A DNA stretch of 64,000 nt from [Muricauda] lutisoli (nom. illeg.). Lineage in GTDB: Bacteria; Bacteroidota; Bacteroidia; Flavobacteriales; Flavobacteriaceae. The stretch lies in assembly GCF_017313105.1 (NCBI RefSeq), contig NZ_JAFLND010000004.1, positions 1-64,000 of the forward strand, in the 5' to 3' direction. The stretch's first letter is position 1. Each line of letters starts with the position of its first letter. Both the position numbers and the translations under genes were made by a program. Positions 1-8,270 of the stretch are shown one piece after another. The notes under the pieces were generated by a model. That model had not been told where the DNA came from and searched no databases. It worked only from the letters and a program-made list of their open reading frames with translations.

Positions 1-71
1 ACAGGGAAGTTAAGCCCGTTTGCGCCGATGGTACTGCCACACCAGGTGGGAGAGTAGGTCGCCGCCTTCCT
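1..71 (+). rRNA. rrf: 5S ribosomal RNA, 3' part only
   Basis: The first 71 bases carry the conserved 3' half of bacterial 5S rRNA: the stretch around GGAAGTTAAGCCC at 4-16, then the GATGGTACTGC arm and the GGTGGGAGAGTAGGTCGCC closing region. The 5' part lies outside the window. A strong hairpin terminator follows directly, so this is the end of an rRNA operon read on the plus strand. Confidence 0.93.
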
Positions 72-72
72 C

Positions 73-110
73 AAAGCCCGATACATTGCGTATCGGGCTT
101 TTTTGTTTTT
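73..110 (+). terminator. rRNA operon terminator
   Basis: Twelve-base perfect stem (AAAGCCCGATAC at 73-84, GTATCGGGCTTT at 90-101) with a five-base loop, followed by a T-rich tail to 110. It lies immediately after the 5S rRNA end. Confidence 0.93.
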
Positions 111-116
111 ATATGG

Positions 117-124
117 TATCTTTG
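117..124 (+). promoter_or_regulatory. -7 box (TATCTTTG) before the HlyIII-like gene
   Basis: TATCTTTG matches the Bacteroidota -7 consensus TAnnTTTG and sits 31 nt before the TTG start at 156. The TTTG at 102-105 within the terminator tail is too close (11 bp) to be a normal -33 element. Confidence 0.5.
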
Positions 125-155
125 CACGACGAGAATGTTACCTTAACCAATTCAA

Positions 156-791
156 TTGAGCACCAAATCCGACCCTATTCTGATTGAAGAAAAACTGAAT
201 GCCTATTCCCATGCATTGGGGATAGTACTGGCAGTATTAGGAGGAATATTTCTTTTTCAAAATGATCTGGAAAGCAACCCTTATATGAGAGCAAGCATTA
301 TCGCTTATACAACCTCCCTAATAGTATTGTTTTCAGCTTCTACCATTTATCATGCAGTAGAAAATCCTAAAATAAAGAAGAAACTTAGAATCCTGGATCA
401 CATTAGTATTTATTATTTGATTGCAGGAACGTATACCCCAGTTTGTTTATCAGTGCTTTTACCATCCAAAGGCTGGTTGTTGTTCTATTTGGTTTGGGGA
501 ACTGCACTTTTTGGTACTATCCTTAAAATATTCTTCACAGGTAGGTTTGAGGCGTTCTCGCTTGTGCTTTATGGTGTAATGGGGTGGCTCATTGTAATTG
601 ATTTGCCTTACCTATTGGAGCATATGTCTTCCATGGGACTTTTATATCTAGCCGTGGGAGGCGCTTTTTATACCATTGGAATACTTTTCTATGCTGTAAA
701 AAAAATACCATATAATCATTTGATATGGCATTTTTTTGTACTTGGAGGGGCTATCAGCCATTGGTGGTTAATCTATTCTTTAATCCAATAA
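156..791 (+). CDS. Hemolysin III / PAQR-family integral membrane protein
   Basis: A 211-residue, almost wholly hydrophobic protein with about seven membrane segments, the usual size for the HlyIII/YqfA (PAQR) family. The family histidines are visible: STIYHAV after the second helix, and WHFFVLGGAISHWW near the C-terminus, which in PAQR proteins bind a metal in the membrane. The family name comes from Bacillus hemolysin III; in most bacteria the role is unknown, possibly lipid or membrane homeostasis. The start is TTG at 156 because no in-frame ATG precedes the first conserved segment, and a -7 box lies 31 nt upstream. The gene stands alone and its last 12 bp overlap the convergent lipoprotein gene. 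Confidence 0.85.
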   Translation: MSTKSDPILIEEKLNAYSHALGIVLAVLGGIFLFQNDLESNPYMRASIIAYTTSLIVLFSASTIYHAVENPKIKKKLRILDHISIYYLIAGTYTPVCLSVLLPSKGWLLFYLVWGTALFGTILKIFFTGRFEAFSLVLYGVMGWLIVIDLPYLLEHMSSMGLLYLAVGGAFYTIGILFYAVKKIPYNHLIWHFFVLGGAISHWWLIYSLIQ

Positions 792-3005
792 AAAATTTGG
801 TGCCCGATTGTAGTATCCTTGTACGGTGGAATTAAACTTGGATTCCATACTGGGAGAAACTGTATAGGAGTATTTGTTATCTTTTATCACACCATCCAAA
901 TAGCCATTATAATCTACTAATCCTTGAAAACCTTTTAGCTCAACTTGTTGCACTTTGAAGCCATCATTTTGATATACCGTATAAAAACCCCATGATTGTA
1001 TTTCCTCAGGAATTTGTGGCAGAATCACTTGATTCATTTTTTCGCTATCATAAACCAAATTCCATCGATAGGAGACGTTCATTCCATTGATGACCTCTGG
1101 AGTTTCAGAATCGATGAAAATTTTACCAACTGTATGACCTACACCAGATTTGTTGATGTCGATTTGGTTGTTTAGGAAGGTATAATCAATAGTCCAATCC
1201 ACTGGAGTGAAACTACTTTCAGGCTGACCAGTTCTTTCCGTAAAATAATCATTTATTCTTACGGTATATTTATAATCGGTAAAAGCATCACTGATGAAAT
1301 ATGGTATACCATTGGGCGGTATGTACCCGTATCCGTGGTTGTGAATTTGATGATGTACATTGTTATTGAAATCTTCTTGGTTTAAATAACCACGGATGTC
1401 AATTGTAGAGCTTTCAAATGCCTGTCCGTTCATAAGAGGTTCATAAAAGCGTGTTTCTACACCTTGAGTCGTAAACATATCTGCAGTAATGACCAGATCG
1501 GGAGCAATATTGGAATCCAATAAAGCATAGGAGTAATTATTCAGAGTGTTATTGTACAGAGCGAGGTAAAGCGAATTAGATTGTAAGGCATTGTTGATAT
1601 TCTGTTTCTTAACAATCGACACATCGCCTGTTGGGCCACTTTCCGCTTGATTAAATCCTCCATAGTAGTCAAATCCTTGGAGCACGAGGTTTAATTCATC
1701 CGTGAAATCAAAATTTTCTGTTGGAATCACATAGGAATTTGATGAATTTAAAAACCTTTGGTACGTGTTCAGATTTATTACCGGCAAAACTGCTGGCGAT
1801 ATATTTTGTACGGTTGTGAATTCACTTGCATTACCTATTGAGCCACTGATGTATTCGCCGAAAGTGAGCATATACTCAAAATCACCGGTAGTTTCCATAT
1901 TGGTATGAAGTCTTATCATTTCGGTATCACTATAGATTCTTTCTACATCCAATAATTGGCCATCCATACCTGAGGCAAAAACAAAAAGTCTTGCTGAATC
2001 AGGATTGTAAAAACCTGTCGGGATGTTGATAGTAATCAATCTTCTCAATATTTCGATCGGAAATTCCTCAACGGTCTCGTTGCCCAGTGCATCCGAAGAT
2101 TTAATAAACAAACTGATTGCGCCTGTATTGAATAGATAAGGGTCTAATTCCCACTCATAAGTGGTTTCACCTTCAAGAGCCAACTGGGATATATCGGCCA
2201 TTAAAAACTGCACCGAGGAAATTGTAGAATATTCATCAGAGATGGTTGGGGAAAATAAAATAGGTTCATCAATAATTTGATTTGCCGCAATGGATTCTAA
2301 TGAAATAGTGGGTCCCGTGTTGTCTGAAATAAAAGGTACGGCATAGTTGGCAATGTTTTCTGCTAAATCTATGGCTTCGATTCTCAAGATATTTTCACCA
2401 TCGGATAATTCCAGGGTATTTAGGTTGATTTCATACGTATCGCTTGTATGCTCTTCCAATAAGGTGCCGTTCAAATAAGTTTTTACAGAATTTAAACCTT
2501 CATTGTCAGTTACCATAAAAGTTACGGAATTGGTTTCTCCACCTATGATCTGACCCTCTGCAAGGGAAACATCTGTAATTGCTGGTAGTTCATTATCAAT
2601 ATGGATGACCTGTTCCTTGGACGTTTTATTTCCAGAAGTATCGGTTACGGTAATTTTTAAGATATAGTCCGTATACTTGCCAGTTAACGAATTTTTAGAG
2701 GAATAACCAGATACATCGATTACGATTTGATAAGGTGCAGCGGTATCTTCGCCCACTTTTTCGTTATTTATAAAGGCCTCTACCTTTGCAACCCCACCAG
2801 CATCTTCAGCATCAATATCCACAACAATCTGGTTGCTTACCACAGGCGTTTCCGTACTTGAAGCACCTGAATTTACAGGAATGGAAAAATCAACATTCGG
2901 GGCTACCGTATCTGGTTCTGGAGTAGGTTCTTCTGAATCTGAGGAGCAAGAAAGTAAAATAAATAAGCTTGATAAAGCAACAATGGTTAGTCTTGGTAAT
3001 TTCAT
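780..3005 (-). CDS. Large exported lipoprotein with Ig-like repeats, function unknown
   Basis: About 741 residues. The ATG at 3005 is chosen over an upstream in-frame ATG because it opens a lipoprotein signal ending in LLSC (Cys20), followed by an acidic SDSEEPTPEPD linker typical of surface lipoproteins of this phylum. Residues about 35-330 contain successive bacterial Ig-like modules with the recurring pattern 'D..G...V.A.I.N', for example KVEAFINNEKVGE and SVKTYLNGTLLEE. The C-terminal ~400 residues are beta-rich, contain HQIHNHGYGYIPP, and match no family I recognise. Probably anchored to the outer membrane and facing outwards. It has no operon partner and converges on the HlyIII-like gene. 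Confidence 0.7.
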   Translation of the reverse strand: MKLPRLTIVALSSLFILLSCSSDSEEPTPEPDTVAPNVDFSIPVNSGASSTETPVVSNQIVVDIDAEDAGGVAKVEAFINNEKVGEDTAAPYQIVIDVSGYSSKNSLTGKYTDYILKITVTDTSGNKTSKEQVIHIDNELPAITDVSLAEGQIIGGETNSVTFMVTDNEGLNSVKTYLNGTLLEEHTSDTYEINLNTLELSDGENILRIEAIDLAENIANYAVPFISDNTGPTISLESIAANQIIDEPILFSPTISDEYSTISSVQFLMADISQLALEGETTYEWELDPYLFNTGAISLFIKSSDALGNETVEEFPIEILRRLITINIPTGFYNPDSARLFVFASGMDGQLLDVERIYSDTEMIRLHTNMETTGDFEYMLTFGEYISGSIGNASEFTTVQNISPAVLPVINLNTYQRFLNSSNSYVIPTENFDFTDELNLVLQGFDYYGGFNQAESGPTGDVSIVKKQNINNALQSNSLYLALYNNTLNNYSYALLDSNIAPDLVITADMFTTQGVETRFYEPLMNGQAFESSTIDIRGYLNQEDFNNNVHHQIHNHGYGYIPPNGIPYFISDAFTDYKYTVRINDYFTERTGQPESSFTPVDWTIDYTFLNNQIDINKSGVGHTVGKIFIDSETPEVINGMNVSYRWNLVYDSEKMNQVILPQIPEEIQSWGFYTVYQNDGFKVQQVELKGFQGLVDYNGYLDGVIKDNKYSYTVSPSMESKFNSTVQGYYNRAPNFLLD

Positions 3006-3151
3006 TTTGGTATTTTGTAAGTACCTAAATCTATATGAATTTGACAAAATATCATGTCTGAAATTCATAAAAATGTAAGAAAAATCCGTAACTTATTGTT
3101 TAAGAGTTAGATAGGTCGTAGCTCGGGATCAATCCAAAACAGAGCTAATTT

Positions 3152-3838
3152 TTACACCAAATAAGCAATCCCGATTCCCAATATGATCACCACCAATTTT
3201 CGAAGATTAAAGGCGTGTCCCTGTGCACTTTCGAACAAAATAATGGTGGATATATGGAAGAATACCCCAATGGCCAATGCAGTAAGTAGATGTCCGTAAT
3301 TAGCCACCAAAGGTGATGTTGAAATATAGCTTCCCAAAGGGGTCATCAATGAAAAGGCACCGATAAAAAATAAGACGGTGGACAATTTCATTTTTGAATT
3401 GATCAAAAAAATGCTCAAAATGATGGCTATCGGAATCTTGTGGATGATGATGCCATAAAGGATGGAATCGTTGTCATGTATCGGGACTCCTTCAACCAAT
3501 GCATGAATGGAAAGACTTAGAAACAACAATGTTGGAAATTTGTTTTCCTTTAAATGTACATGCATGTGCCCGTGCTCCGCTCCTTTGGAGAAAAATTCCA
3601 AGAATACCTGTAGCAAAATCCCACCTAAAATATAAAGGGCTATGTTTTTTGGATCATGGCCGTTATATACATCGGGCAATAACTCAAAAAACGTAAGTGA
3701 TAACAGAAATGCGCCGCTAAAAGCCAGCAGAAGTTTAATATTGTCATTGTTGTTTGGTTTGGTGAACCATACAAATGCAAACCCTGCCCAAACGGCCACG
3801 ATGGGGATTATATAGATGATAGCGGAAGGAAAATCCAT
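3152..3838 (-). CDS. ZIP family divalent metal transporter
   Basis: A 228-residue polytopic membrane protein of about seven to eight helices. It has the ZIP signature in the central helices: HALVEG (His112, Glu116) and HKIP (His133), which form the binuclear transport site in ZIP proteins, plus FFELLPD (Glu52) earlier. The cytoplasmic loop contains a histidine-rich stretch, EHGHMHVHL (89-96), a usual metal-sensing feature. Expected to import Zn(II) or another divalent cation through the inner membrane; the exact metal cannot be read from sequence. Monocistronic and divergent from the THUMP methyltransferase gene, with a TAnnTTTG box 17 nt before its start. Confidence 0.9.
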   Translation of the reverse strand: MDFPSAIIYIIPIVAVWAGFAFVWFTKPNNNDNIKLLLAFSGAFLLSLTFFELLPDVYNGHDPKNIALYILGGILLQVFLEFFSKGAEHGHMHVHLKENKFPTLLFLSLSIHALVEGVPIHDNDSILYGIIIHKIPIAIILSIFLINSKMKLSTVLFFIGAFSLMTPLGSYISTSPLVANYGHLLTALAIGVFFHISTIILFESAQGHAFNLRKLVVIILGIGIAYLV

Positions 3839-3855
3839 AGTAGGGATTAAAGGAG

Positions 3856-3863
3856 CAAAAATA
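3856..3863 (-). promoter_or_regulatory. -7 box of the ZIP transporter gene
   Basis: Read on the minus strand this is TATTTTTG, a full match to TAnnTTTG, 17 nt upstream of the ATG at 3838. An overlapping TATTTTTA on the plus strand may serve the divergent methyltransferase gene. Confidence 0.5.
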
Positions 3864-3894
3864 GCCTATTTTTACGGAAAGTTTTTAAGATAGT

Positions 3895-5058
3895 ATGGCA
3901 GGAAATTTTAAGATGATGGCCAAAACCCTTTACGGATTTGAACCGATTTTGGCGAAGGAGCTACGTAATTTGGGTGCTGGGCATGTGGAAGAAGGAGTTA
4001 GGAATGTGACTTTTGAAGGGGATACGGGGTTTATGTATAAGGCCAATCTTTGTCTTAGGACGGCCTTGAAGGTGTTTAAGCCTATAAAAACGTTTAGGGT
4101 TTTTAATGAGAAAGACTTGTACAGGCATGTGTATGATATGGATTGGCCCGATATGTTCGATGTGGAAAAAACGTTTGCCATTGACAGTATAGCCAATACA
4201 GAGGTTTTCGATAACTCCATGTTTGTTTCCTTAAAGGCGAAAGATGCCATTGTGGACAAGTTTAGGGCAGTGGTTCGTGATCGTCCCAATGTAAAGACCC
4301 AAAATCCAGATATCCGAATCAATATCCATATTTATAAAAATACCTGTACGGTCTCATTGGATAGTTCCGGGAATTCGCTTCATCAGAGAGGCTACCGTAT
4401 TTTGACCAATATTGCACCGATAAATGAAGTGTTGGCCGCTGGTCTGTTACTTAAAAGCGGTTGGGACGGTCAGACTGATTTTTTTGACCCCATGTGTGGT
4501 AGCGGAACTTTTTTGATCGAAGCGGCCATGATTGCCTGCAACATTCCGGTAAACATCAACAGGGAGTCGTATGCATTTATGCATTGGAACGATTACGATG
4601 CTGAGCTGTACGATAAAATTGTTGATGCAAGTTTAAAAAAGGTCAGGGAGTTCCATCATAAAATTATTGGGTATGACAAGGCTCCTTCGGCTGTAAGAAA
4701 AACCCAAGAGAACGTGGACCATGCGAACTTGTCGGATTATATAACTGTGGAACGGAAAGACTTTTTTAGGGCGGACAAGCCTGTTGAGGGAAAGCTTCAC
4801 ATGGTATTCAACCCACCATATGGGGAACGATTGCCCATTGATATGGAGATTTTCTATGGAAAAATCGGGGATACCCTTAAACAAGTATACCCTGGTACAG
4901 AGGCATGGTTGATTACGTCTAATTTGGAGGCGTTAAAACATGTGGGTTTAAAGCCTTCCAAAAAAATAAAGACCTTTAATGGGAAGTTGGAGGCAAGGTT
5001 GGTGAAGTACGATATTTATGAAGGTAGTAAAAAAGCTAAAAAACAAGACTACGATTAG
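3895..5058 (+). CDS. THUMP-domain 23S rRNA guanine-N2 methyltransferase (RlmL N-domain/YpsC type)
   Basis: 387 residues. The N-terminal ~160 residues form the ferredoxin-like plus THUMP RNA-binding unit, opening with AKTLYGFEPILAKEL, the typical start of this family. The C-terminal half is a Rossmann methyltransferase with the SAM site DPMCGSGTFLIEAA and the catalytic NPPYGERL, the N-P-P-Y signature of N2-guanine or N6-adenine methylation. It matches the first half of E. coli RlmL (m2G2445), without the fused RlmK domain. Expected to be a cytoplasmic 50S modification enzyme. Monocistronic, and followed by a hairpin that also closes the convergent VOC operon. Confidence 0.88.
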   Translation: MAGNFKMMAKTLYGFEPILAKELRNLGAGHVEEGVRNVTFEGDTGFMYKANLCLRTALKVFKPIKTFRVFNEKDLYRHVYDMDWPDMFDVEKTFAIDSIANTEVFDNSMFVSLKAKDAIVDKFRAVVRDRPNVKTQNPDIRINIHIYKNTCTVSLDSSGNSLHQRGYRILTNIAPINEVLAAGLLLKSGWDGQTDFFDPMCGSGTFLIEAAMIACNIPVNINRESYAFMHWNDYDAELYDKIVDASLKKVREFHHKIIGYDKAPSAVRKTQENVDHANLSDYITVERKDFFRADKPVEGKLHMVFNPPYGERLPIDMEIFYGKIGDTLKQVYPGTEAWLITSNLEALKHVGLKPSKKIKTFNGKLEARLVKYDIYEGSKKAKKQDYD

Positions 5059-5177
5059 TTGTGTGTGCAACAAAAAAGCAAAGCTTTGTCTTAAAATAGA
5101 GTTGGATGGAGCTAAAAGAAATGTTTAAATTTGAAGATGTGTTTAAAACACGACTAACTAACTCAACCAAATTTACG

Positions 5178-5208
5178 AAAGGAGTCCTTTTAGGCTCCTT
5201 TTATTTTT
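5178..5208. terminator. Intrinsic terminator between the methyltransferase and VOC genes
   Basis: AAAGGAG (5178-5184) pairs with CTCCTTT (5195-5201), extended inside by CCT/AGG around a TTT loop, then TATTTTT on the plus strand. It ends transcription of the plus-strand methyltransferase. The minus side is less T-rich, but the VOC stop codon lies within the structure, so it may act both ways. Confidence 0.75.
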
Positions 5209-5542
5209 CTGACCAAATGGCCAGTTCGTTGCCCGATGGATCTTTAAAATGGAATCTTTTTCCACCTGGGAATTCAAAAATTTCTTTGCTAATAATACCT
5301 CCAGCAGTTATTACTTTTTCCTGGATTTCTTCCAGGTCTTCGTAATAGAGGACAACAAGTGCACCATTGACGATGGGACCTTTGGTCAATTCAAACCCCC
5401 CGGCAACACCTATTTTGGAAAATGATGTGTAGTTTGGACCGTAATCGGTAAACGACCAGCTAAAGGCATTGGAGTAGAACGTTTTCGTTTTCTCAATATC
5501 CGTGGTCTTGAACTCGATGTAATCGATGGGAGCAGTCTTCAT
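5201..5542 (-). CDS. VOC (glyoxalase/bleomycin-resistance fold) protein
   Basis: 113 residues from the ATG at 5542. A longer in-frame reading exists, but its extra N-terminus is the reverse-frame shadow of the preceding gene, whose stop is at 5544; this ATG lies one base after that stop. The protein has the VOC opening IDYIEFKTTDIEKTKTFYSN and the closing FHFKDPSGNELAIWSE, with a GGFEL strand between. This is one betaalphabetabetabeta pair, the size of single-domain VOC proteins that act as dimers. Substrate unknown. It is the last gene of the rlmD-DUF6452-DUF6048 transcription unit. Confidence 0.85.
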   Translation of the reverse strand: MKTAPIDYIEFKTTDIEKTKTFYSNAFSWSFTDYGPNYTSFSKIGVAGGFELTKGPIVNGALVVLYYEDLEEIQEKVITAGGIISKEIFEFPGGKRFHFKDPSGNELAIWSEK

Positions 5543-5543
5543 A

Positions 5544-6299
5544 TTATTGTCCGTTTTCTTCTTTCTTCTTTTTTGATTTTTTGTACAGTGGGATAAAGTA
5601 AGAAATGGAATAGTTGTAATTAATACCAAAATTACTACCGTCGGTAACCTTATTGAATCCAGGAATCCATAGGTTGGGGAATTGTTCATCTTCGGAATTG
5701 GTGATCAAAAAGCCCAATCTTGCACTCATGCCCACAAAAATATTAGCAAACAATTCCACTTTGGCGCCTATAACAAATTCAAGCCAAGAAGCGGAAAGTC
5801 CGCTAAACTCTCTATTGGGTTCTGAACCGAGCAAAAAATCCGGGTTGAAAAACCGATTTGTTTCATAAAGGCTGTAATCGTACAAAGTGTGGTTGAAACT
5901 AGCTACTGCATAGCGTCCACCAATCGTGATTGCGTTGTTCATACCGAACCAATTGTCGTATGTATTTAAATCAACTCCAGCTTTAATATAGCTGCCAGAG
6001 GTTTCATAATCGTACAAAAGGGTATTGTTTAAGGTCTCGTCCTGTCTTTTGGTTTCATTCCCAATTTCTGCAGCCAGATATAATTTGTGGGTAAGCCTAT
6101 AGTCACCTACTAATTCAAGTCCGGTATAATCCTCATCAATAAAAGAGAGTACCAGTTTACTGATATCTGCACCAACACGTAGACCATATTCATCTTTGTA
6201 CTCTACCGTATCTTTTTGTTGTAGATCGATAGGTTGGCTTTGTGCCTGAACAACAAAGGGGAGCACAGTGATAAGAATGCTAATGAAATATTTTGACAT
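5544..6299 (-). CDS. DUF6048 family exported beta-barrel-like protein
   Basis: 251 residues with a signal peptide ending in VVQAQ (about residue 20), then beta-rich sequence with alternating hydrophobic positions and aromatic strand ends, as in outer-membrane barrels. The tail KKSKKKKEENGQ is very basic. From memory it belongs to DUF6048, which in Flavobacteriaceae follows a DUF6452 gene downstream of rlmD; that order is seen here. Function unknown; an envelope role together with the DUF6452 lipoprotein is an inference. Its start overlaps the end of the DUF6452 gene by 20 bp, which implies translational coupling. Confidence 0.7.
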   Translation of the reverse strand: MSKYFISILITVLPFVVQAQSQPIDLQQKDTVEYKDEYGLRVGADISKLVLSFIDEDYTGLELVGDYRLTHKLYLAAEIGNETKRQDETLNNTLLYDYETSGSYIKAGVDLNTYDNWFGMNNAITIGGRYAVASFNHTLYDYSLYETNRFFNPDFLLGSEPNREFSGLSASWLEFVIGAKVELFANIFVGMSARLGFLITNSEDEQFPNLWIPGFNKVTDGSNFGINYNYSISYFIPLYKKSKKKKEENGQ

Positions 6300-6798
6300 G
6301 GATGTTATTGGTATTTTCTACGTTGGGTTCGACAACCGTAATATCTTGGATCCAGTTTTCAGTACTTTCGGAGACAGAAACGGATATATTATTGTAATTG
6401 GCCACAAATCCACACGCTCGTGAAACAAAAGCTTCGCCCAGATCGTAAGAAATGGTCAAGGTGTCTATATTGCCAGTTTCCGCCCCGGTATCGGCATCAT
6501 CCTGGGAACTGTAAATGATTTGATACGTTGTGGCTGTGGCATTGCTCCTTAAAGGGACTTGAAGTGAATCGGGGGAGTTTGATCTATCATTAAATGATTC
6601 ATTGGTTAAAATACTATCTATATCTATACTCTTTATGCGTACGGACGGAACTCTTTTGAAAGCCGTTGTATCCTCAATATCATAAAAACCAATGACCAAT
6701 AGCGGCGTGTCGCCATCAACACAAATATCATCCTTTTCGCAGGATGACACATAAAAAATTATGAATGCTATAAGTAGGATGGGGATTATCTTTTTCAT
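6280..6798 (-). CDS. DUF6452 family lipoprotein
   Basis: 172 residues. The N-terminus MKKIIPILLIAFIIFYVSSC is a lipoprotein signal with Cys20 as the lipidation site. The mature part begins EKDDICVDGDTPLLVIGFYD and is a compact beta-rich domain, with a second cysteine in VSRACGFV. This matches my memory of DUF6452, a Bacteroidota family always found near DUF6048. No catalytic motif is visible. It lies 31 bp after rlmD and overlaps the DUF6048 gene, so the two exported proteins are probably made and used together. Confidence 0.7.
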   Translation of the reverse strand: MKKIIPILLIAFIIFYVSSCEKDDICVDGDTPLLVIGFYDIEDTTAFKRVPSVRIKSIDIDSILTNESFNDRSNSPDSLQVPLRSNATATTYQIIYSSQDDADTGAETGNIDTLTISYDLGEAFVSRACGFVANYNNISVSVSESTENWIQDITVVEPNVENTNNIHVKIFH

Positions 6799-6829
6799 TA
6801 TGGTTGCCTAAGGGTTTTAATTCGAAAAA

Positions 6830-8242
6830 CTACACCCGTTTTTCCAAAAGTACAACATTTTCAACGTGGTGCGTTTGAGGAAACATATCTACGGGTTGCA
6901 CCTTTGTGACCGCATACTGTTCTTTCATTAGCGCTAAATCACGTGCTTGGGTTGCACTGTTGCAGCTTACGTATACAATTTTTGGCGGCGCTACTTGCAA
7001 CAATTGCTCAACAACCTGTTTGTGCATCCCATCGCGTGGCGGGTCGGTAATGATTACATCGGGTTGCCCGTGCTCCGAAATAAAATCATCATTGAACACA
7101 TTTTTCATATCGCCGACATAAAAATCCACATTGGAGATATTGTTGTGCAAGGCATTTGCTTTGGCGTCTTCAATGGCTTCGGGAACGGATTCCACCCCGA
7201 CCACTTTTTTGGCGTCTTTGGATACAAATTGCGCTATGGTTCCCGTTCCTGTGTACAGATCGTAAACCAGTTCATCACCTGTTAGCCCTGCAAAATCCCT
7301 AGCTACTTTATAAAGCTCGTAGGCTTGGGCAGAATTGGTCTGATAAAAAGATTTTGCATTGATTTTGAACTGAAGGCCTTCCATTTCCTCGAAAATATGG
7401 TCGCGACCTGCATAACAGATGACTTCTTGGTCGTAGATGGTATCGTTTCCTTTGGAATTGATGACATATAACAAGGAGGTGATCTCCGGGAATTTTTCCT
7501 TTAAATGGTTTAACAGAAGTGCCCTGTTTTCTTCCTCATCTTCAAAGAATTGGATAAGTACCATTATTTCTCCAGTGGATGATGTACGAATCATCAAAGT
7601 TCTTAACAGCCCTTCTTGCTTTCTTGGGTTAAAAAAGGACAATCCATTTTCGTTGGCAAAGTTTTTAACCTCCAATCGTATCGCGTTGGACGGGTCCTGC
7701 TGCAGATGACATTTTTTAATATCCAGAATTTTGTCCCACATGCCCGGAATATGGAAACCCAGGGCATTTCTGTCCTCAATCTCCTCGTCTGAATTTATTT
7801 CTTCCTGCGTTAACCACCGACTATCGGAAAAAGAGAACTCCATTTTGTTCCTGTAGAAATATTGCTCTTTGGATCCTAGGATTGGAGTGGTCTCGGGCAA
7901 TTCCAGATTGCCTATGCGTTTGAGGTTGTTCTCCACCTCTTTTTGTTTAAAATAGAGTTGGTGTTCGTAGCCCATATGTTGCCATTTGCATCCACCGCAA
8001 GTGCCAAAGTGCTGGCAAACAGGTTCCGTTCTTTTATCGGAAAGGGTGTGGAATTTGGTGGCAACTCCTTCAAAATAGGCTTTTCGTTTTTTGGTGGTCA
8101 TCACGTCCACCACATCACCGGGCACGGCATTGGTCAAAAAAATTACTCGTCCGTCCGGGGCTTTCCCTACGGATTTGCCTTTTGCACCGGCATCGACCAC
8201 TTCTACGTTTTCAAACGTTTTTCTCCTTCTGTTTTTACGCAT
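6830..8242 (-). CDS. rlmD: 23S rRNA (uracil-C5)-methyltransferase, RlmD type
   Basis: 470 residues. An N-terminal TRAM domain (about 10-65) precedes the [4Fe-4S] ligands Cys76, Cys82, Cys85 (CQHFGTCGGC) and Cys178 (IKKCHL). The SAM-binding fold contains DLYTGTGTIAQF and the TDPPRDG motif. The catalytic nucleophile is Cys427 in VYVSCNSATQ, and the general base is Glu461 in HHVENV. Methylates a U of 23S rRNA (U1939 in E. coli) at C5. It heads the operon with DUF6452, DUF6048 and VOC. A TACTTTTG box ends only 4 nt before the ATG, so the mRNA may lack a leader. Confidence 0.92.
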   Translation of the reverse strand: MRKNRRRKTFENVEVVDAGAKGKSVGKAPDGRVIFLTNAVPGDVVDVMTTKKRKAYFEGVATKFHTLSDKRTEPVCQHFGTCGGCKWQHMGYEHQLYFKQKEVENNLKRIGNLELPETTPILGSKEQYFYRNKMEFSFSDSRWLTQEEINSDEEIEDRNALGFHIPGMWDKILDIKKCHLQQDPSNAIRLEVKNFANENGLSFFNPRKQEGLLRTLMIRTSSTGEIMVLIQFFEDEEENRALLLNHLKEKFPEITSLLYVINSKGNDTIYDQEVICYAGRDHIFEEMEGLQFKINAKSFYQTNSAQAYELYKVARDFAGLTGDELVYDLYTGTGTIAQFVSKDAKKVVGVESVPEAIEDAKANALHNNISNVDFYVGDMKNVFNDDFISEHGQPDVIITDPPRDGMHKQVVEQLLQVAPPKIVYVSCNSATQARDLALMKEQYAVTKVQPVDMFPQTHHVENVVLLEKRV

Positions 8243-8246
8243 GCCG

Positions 8247-8254
8247 CAAAAGTA
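8247..8254 (-). promoter_or_regulatory. -7 box of rlmD, 4 nt from the ATG
   Basis: TACTTTTG on the minus strand matches TAnnTTTG. Only CGGC separates it from the ATG at 8242, so a start site at the usual distance would be at or within a few bases of the start codon. Confidence 0.5.
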
Positions 8255-8270
8255 AGTTCTTTTAAAGAAC

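Noticed and set aside
3006..3068. 21-residue N-terminal extension of the Ig-like lipoprotein from an upstream ATG.
   Set aside because: It would bury the clear lipoprotein signal that starts at 3005.
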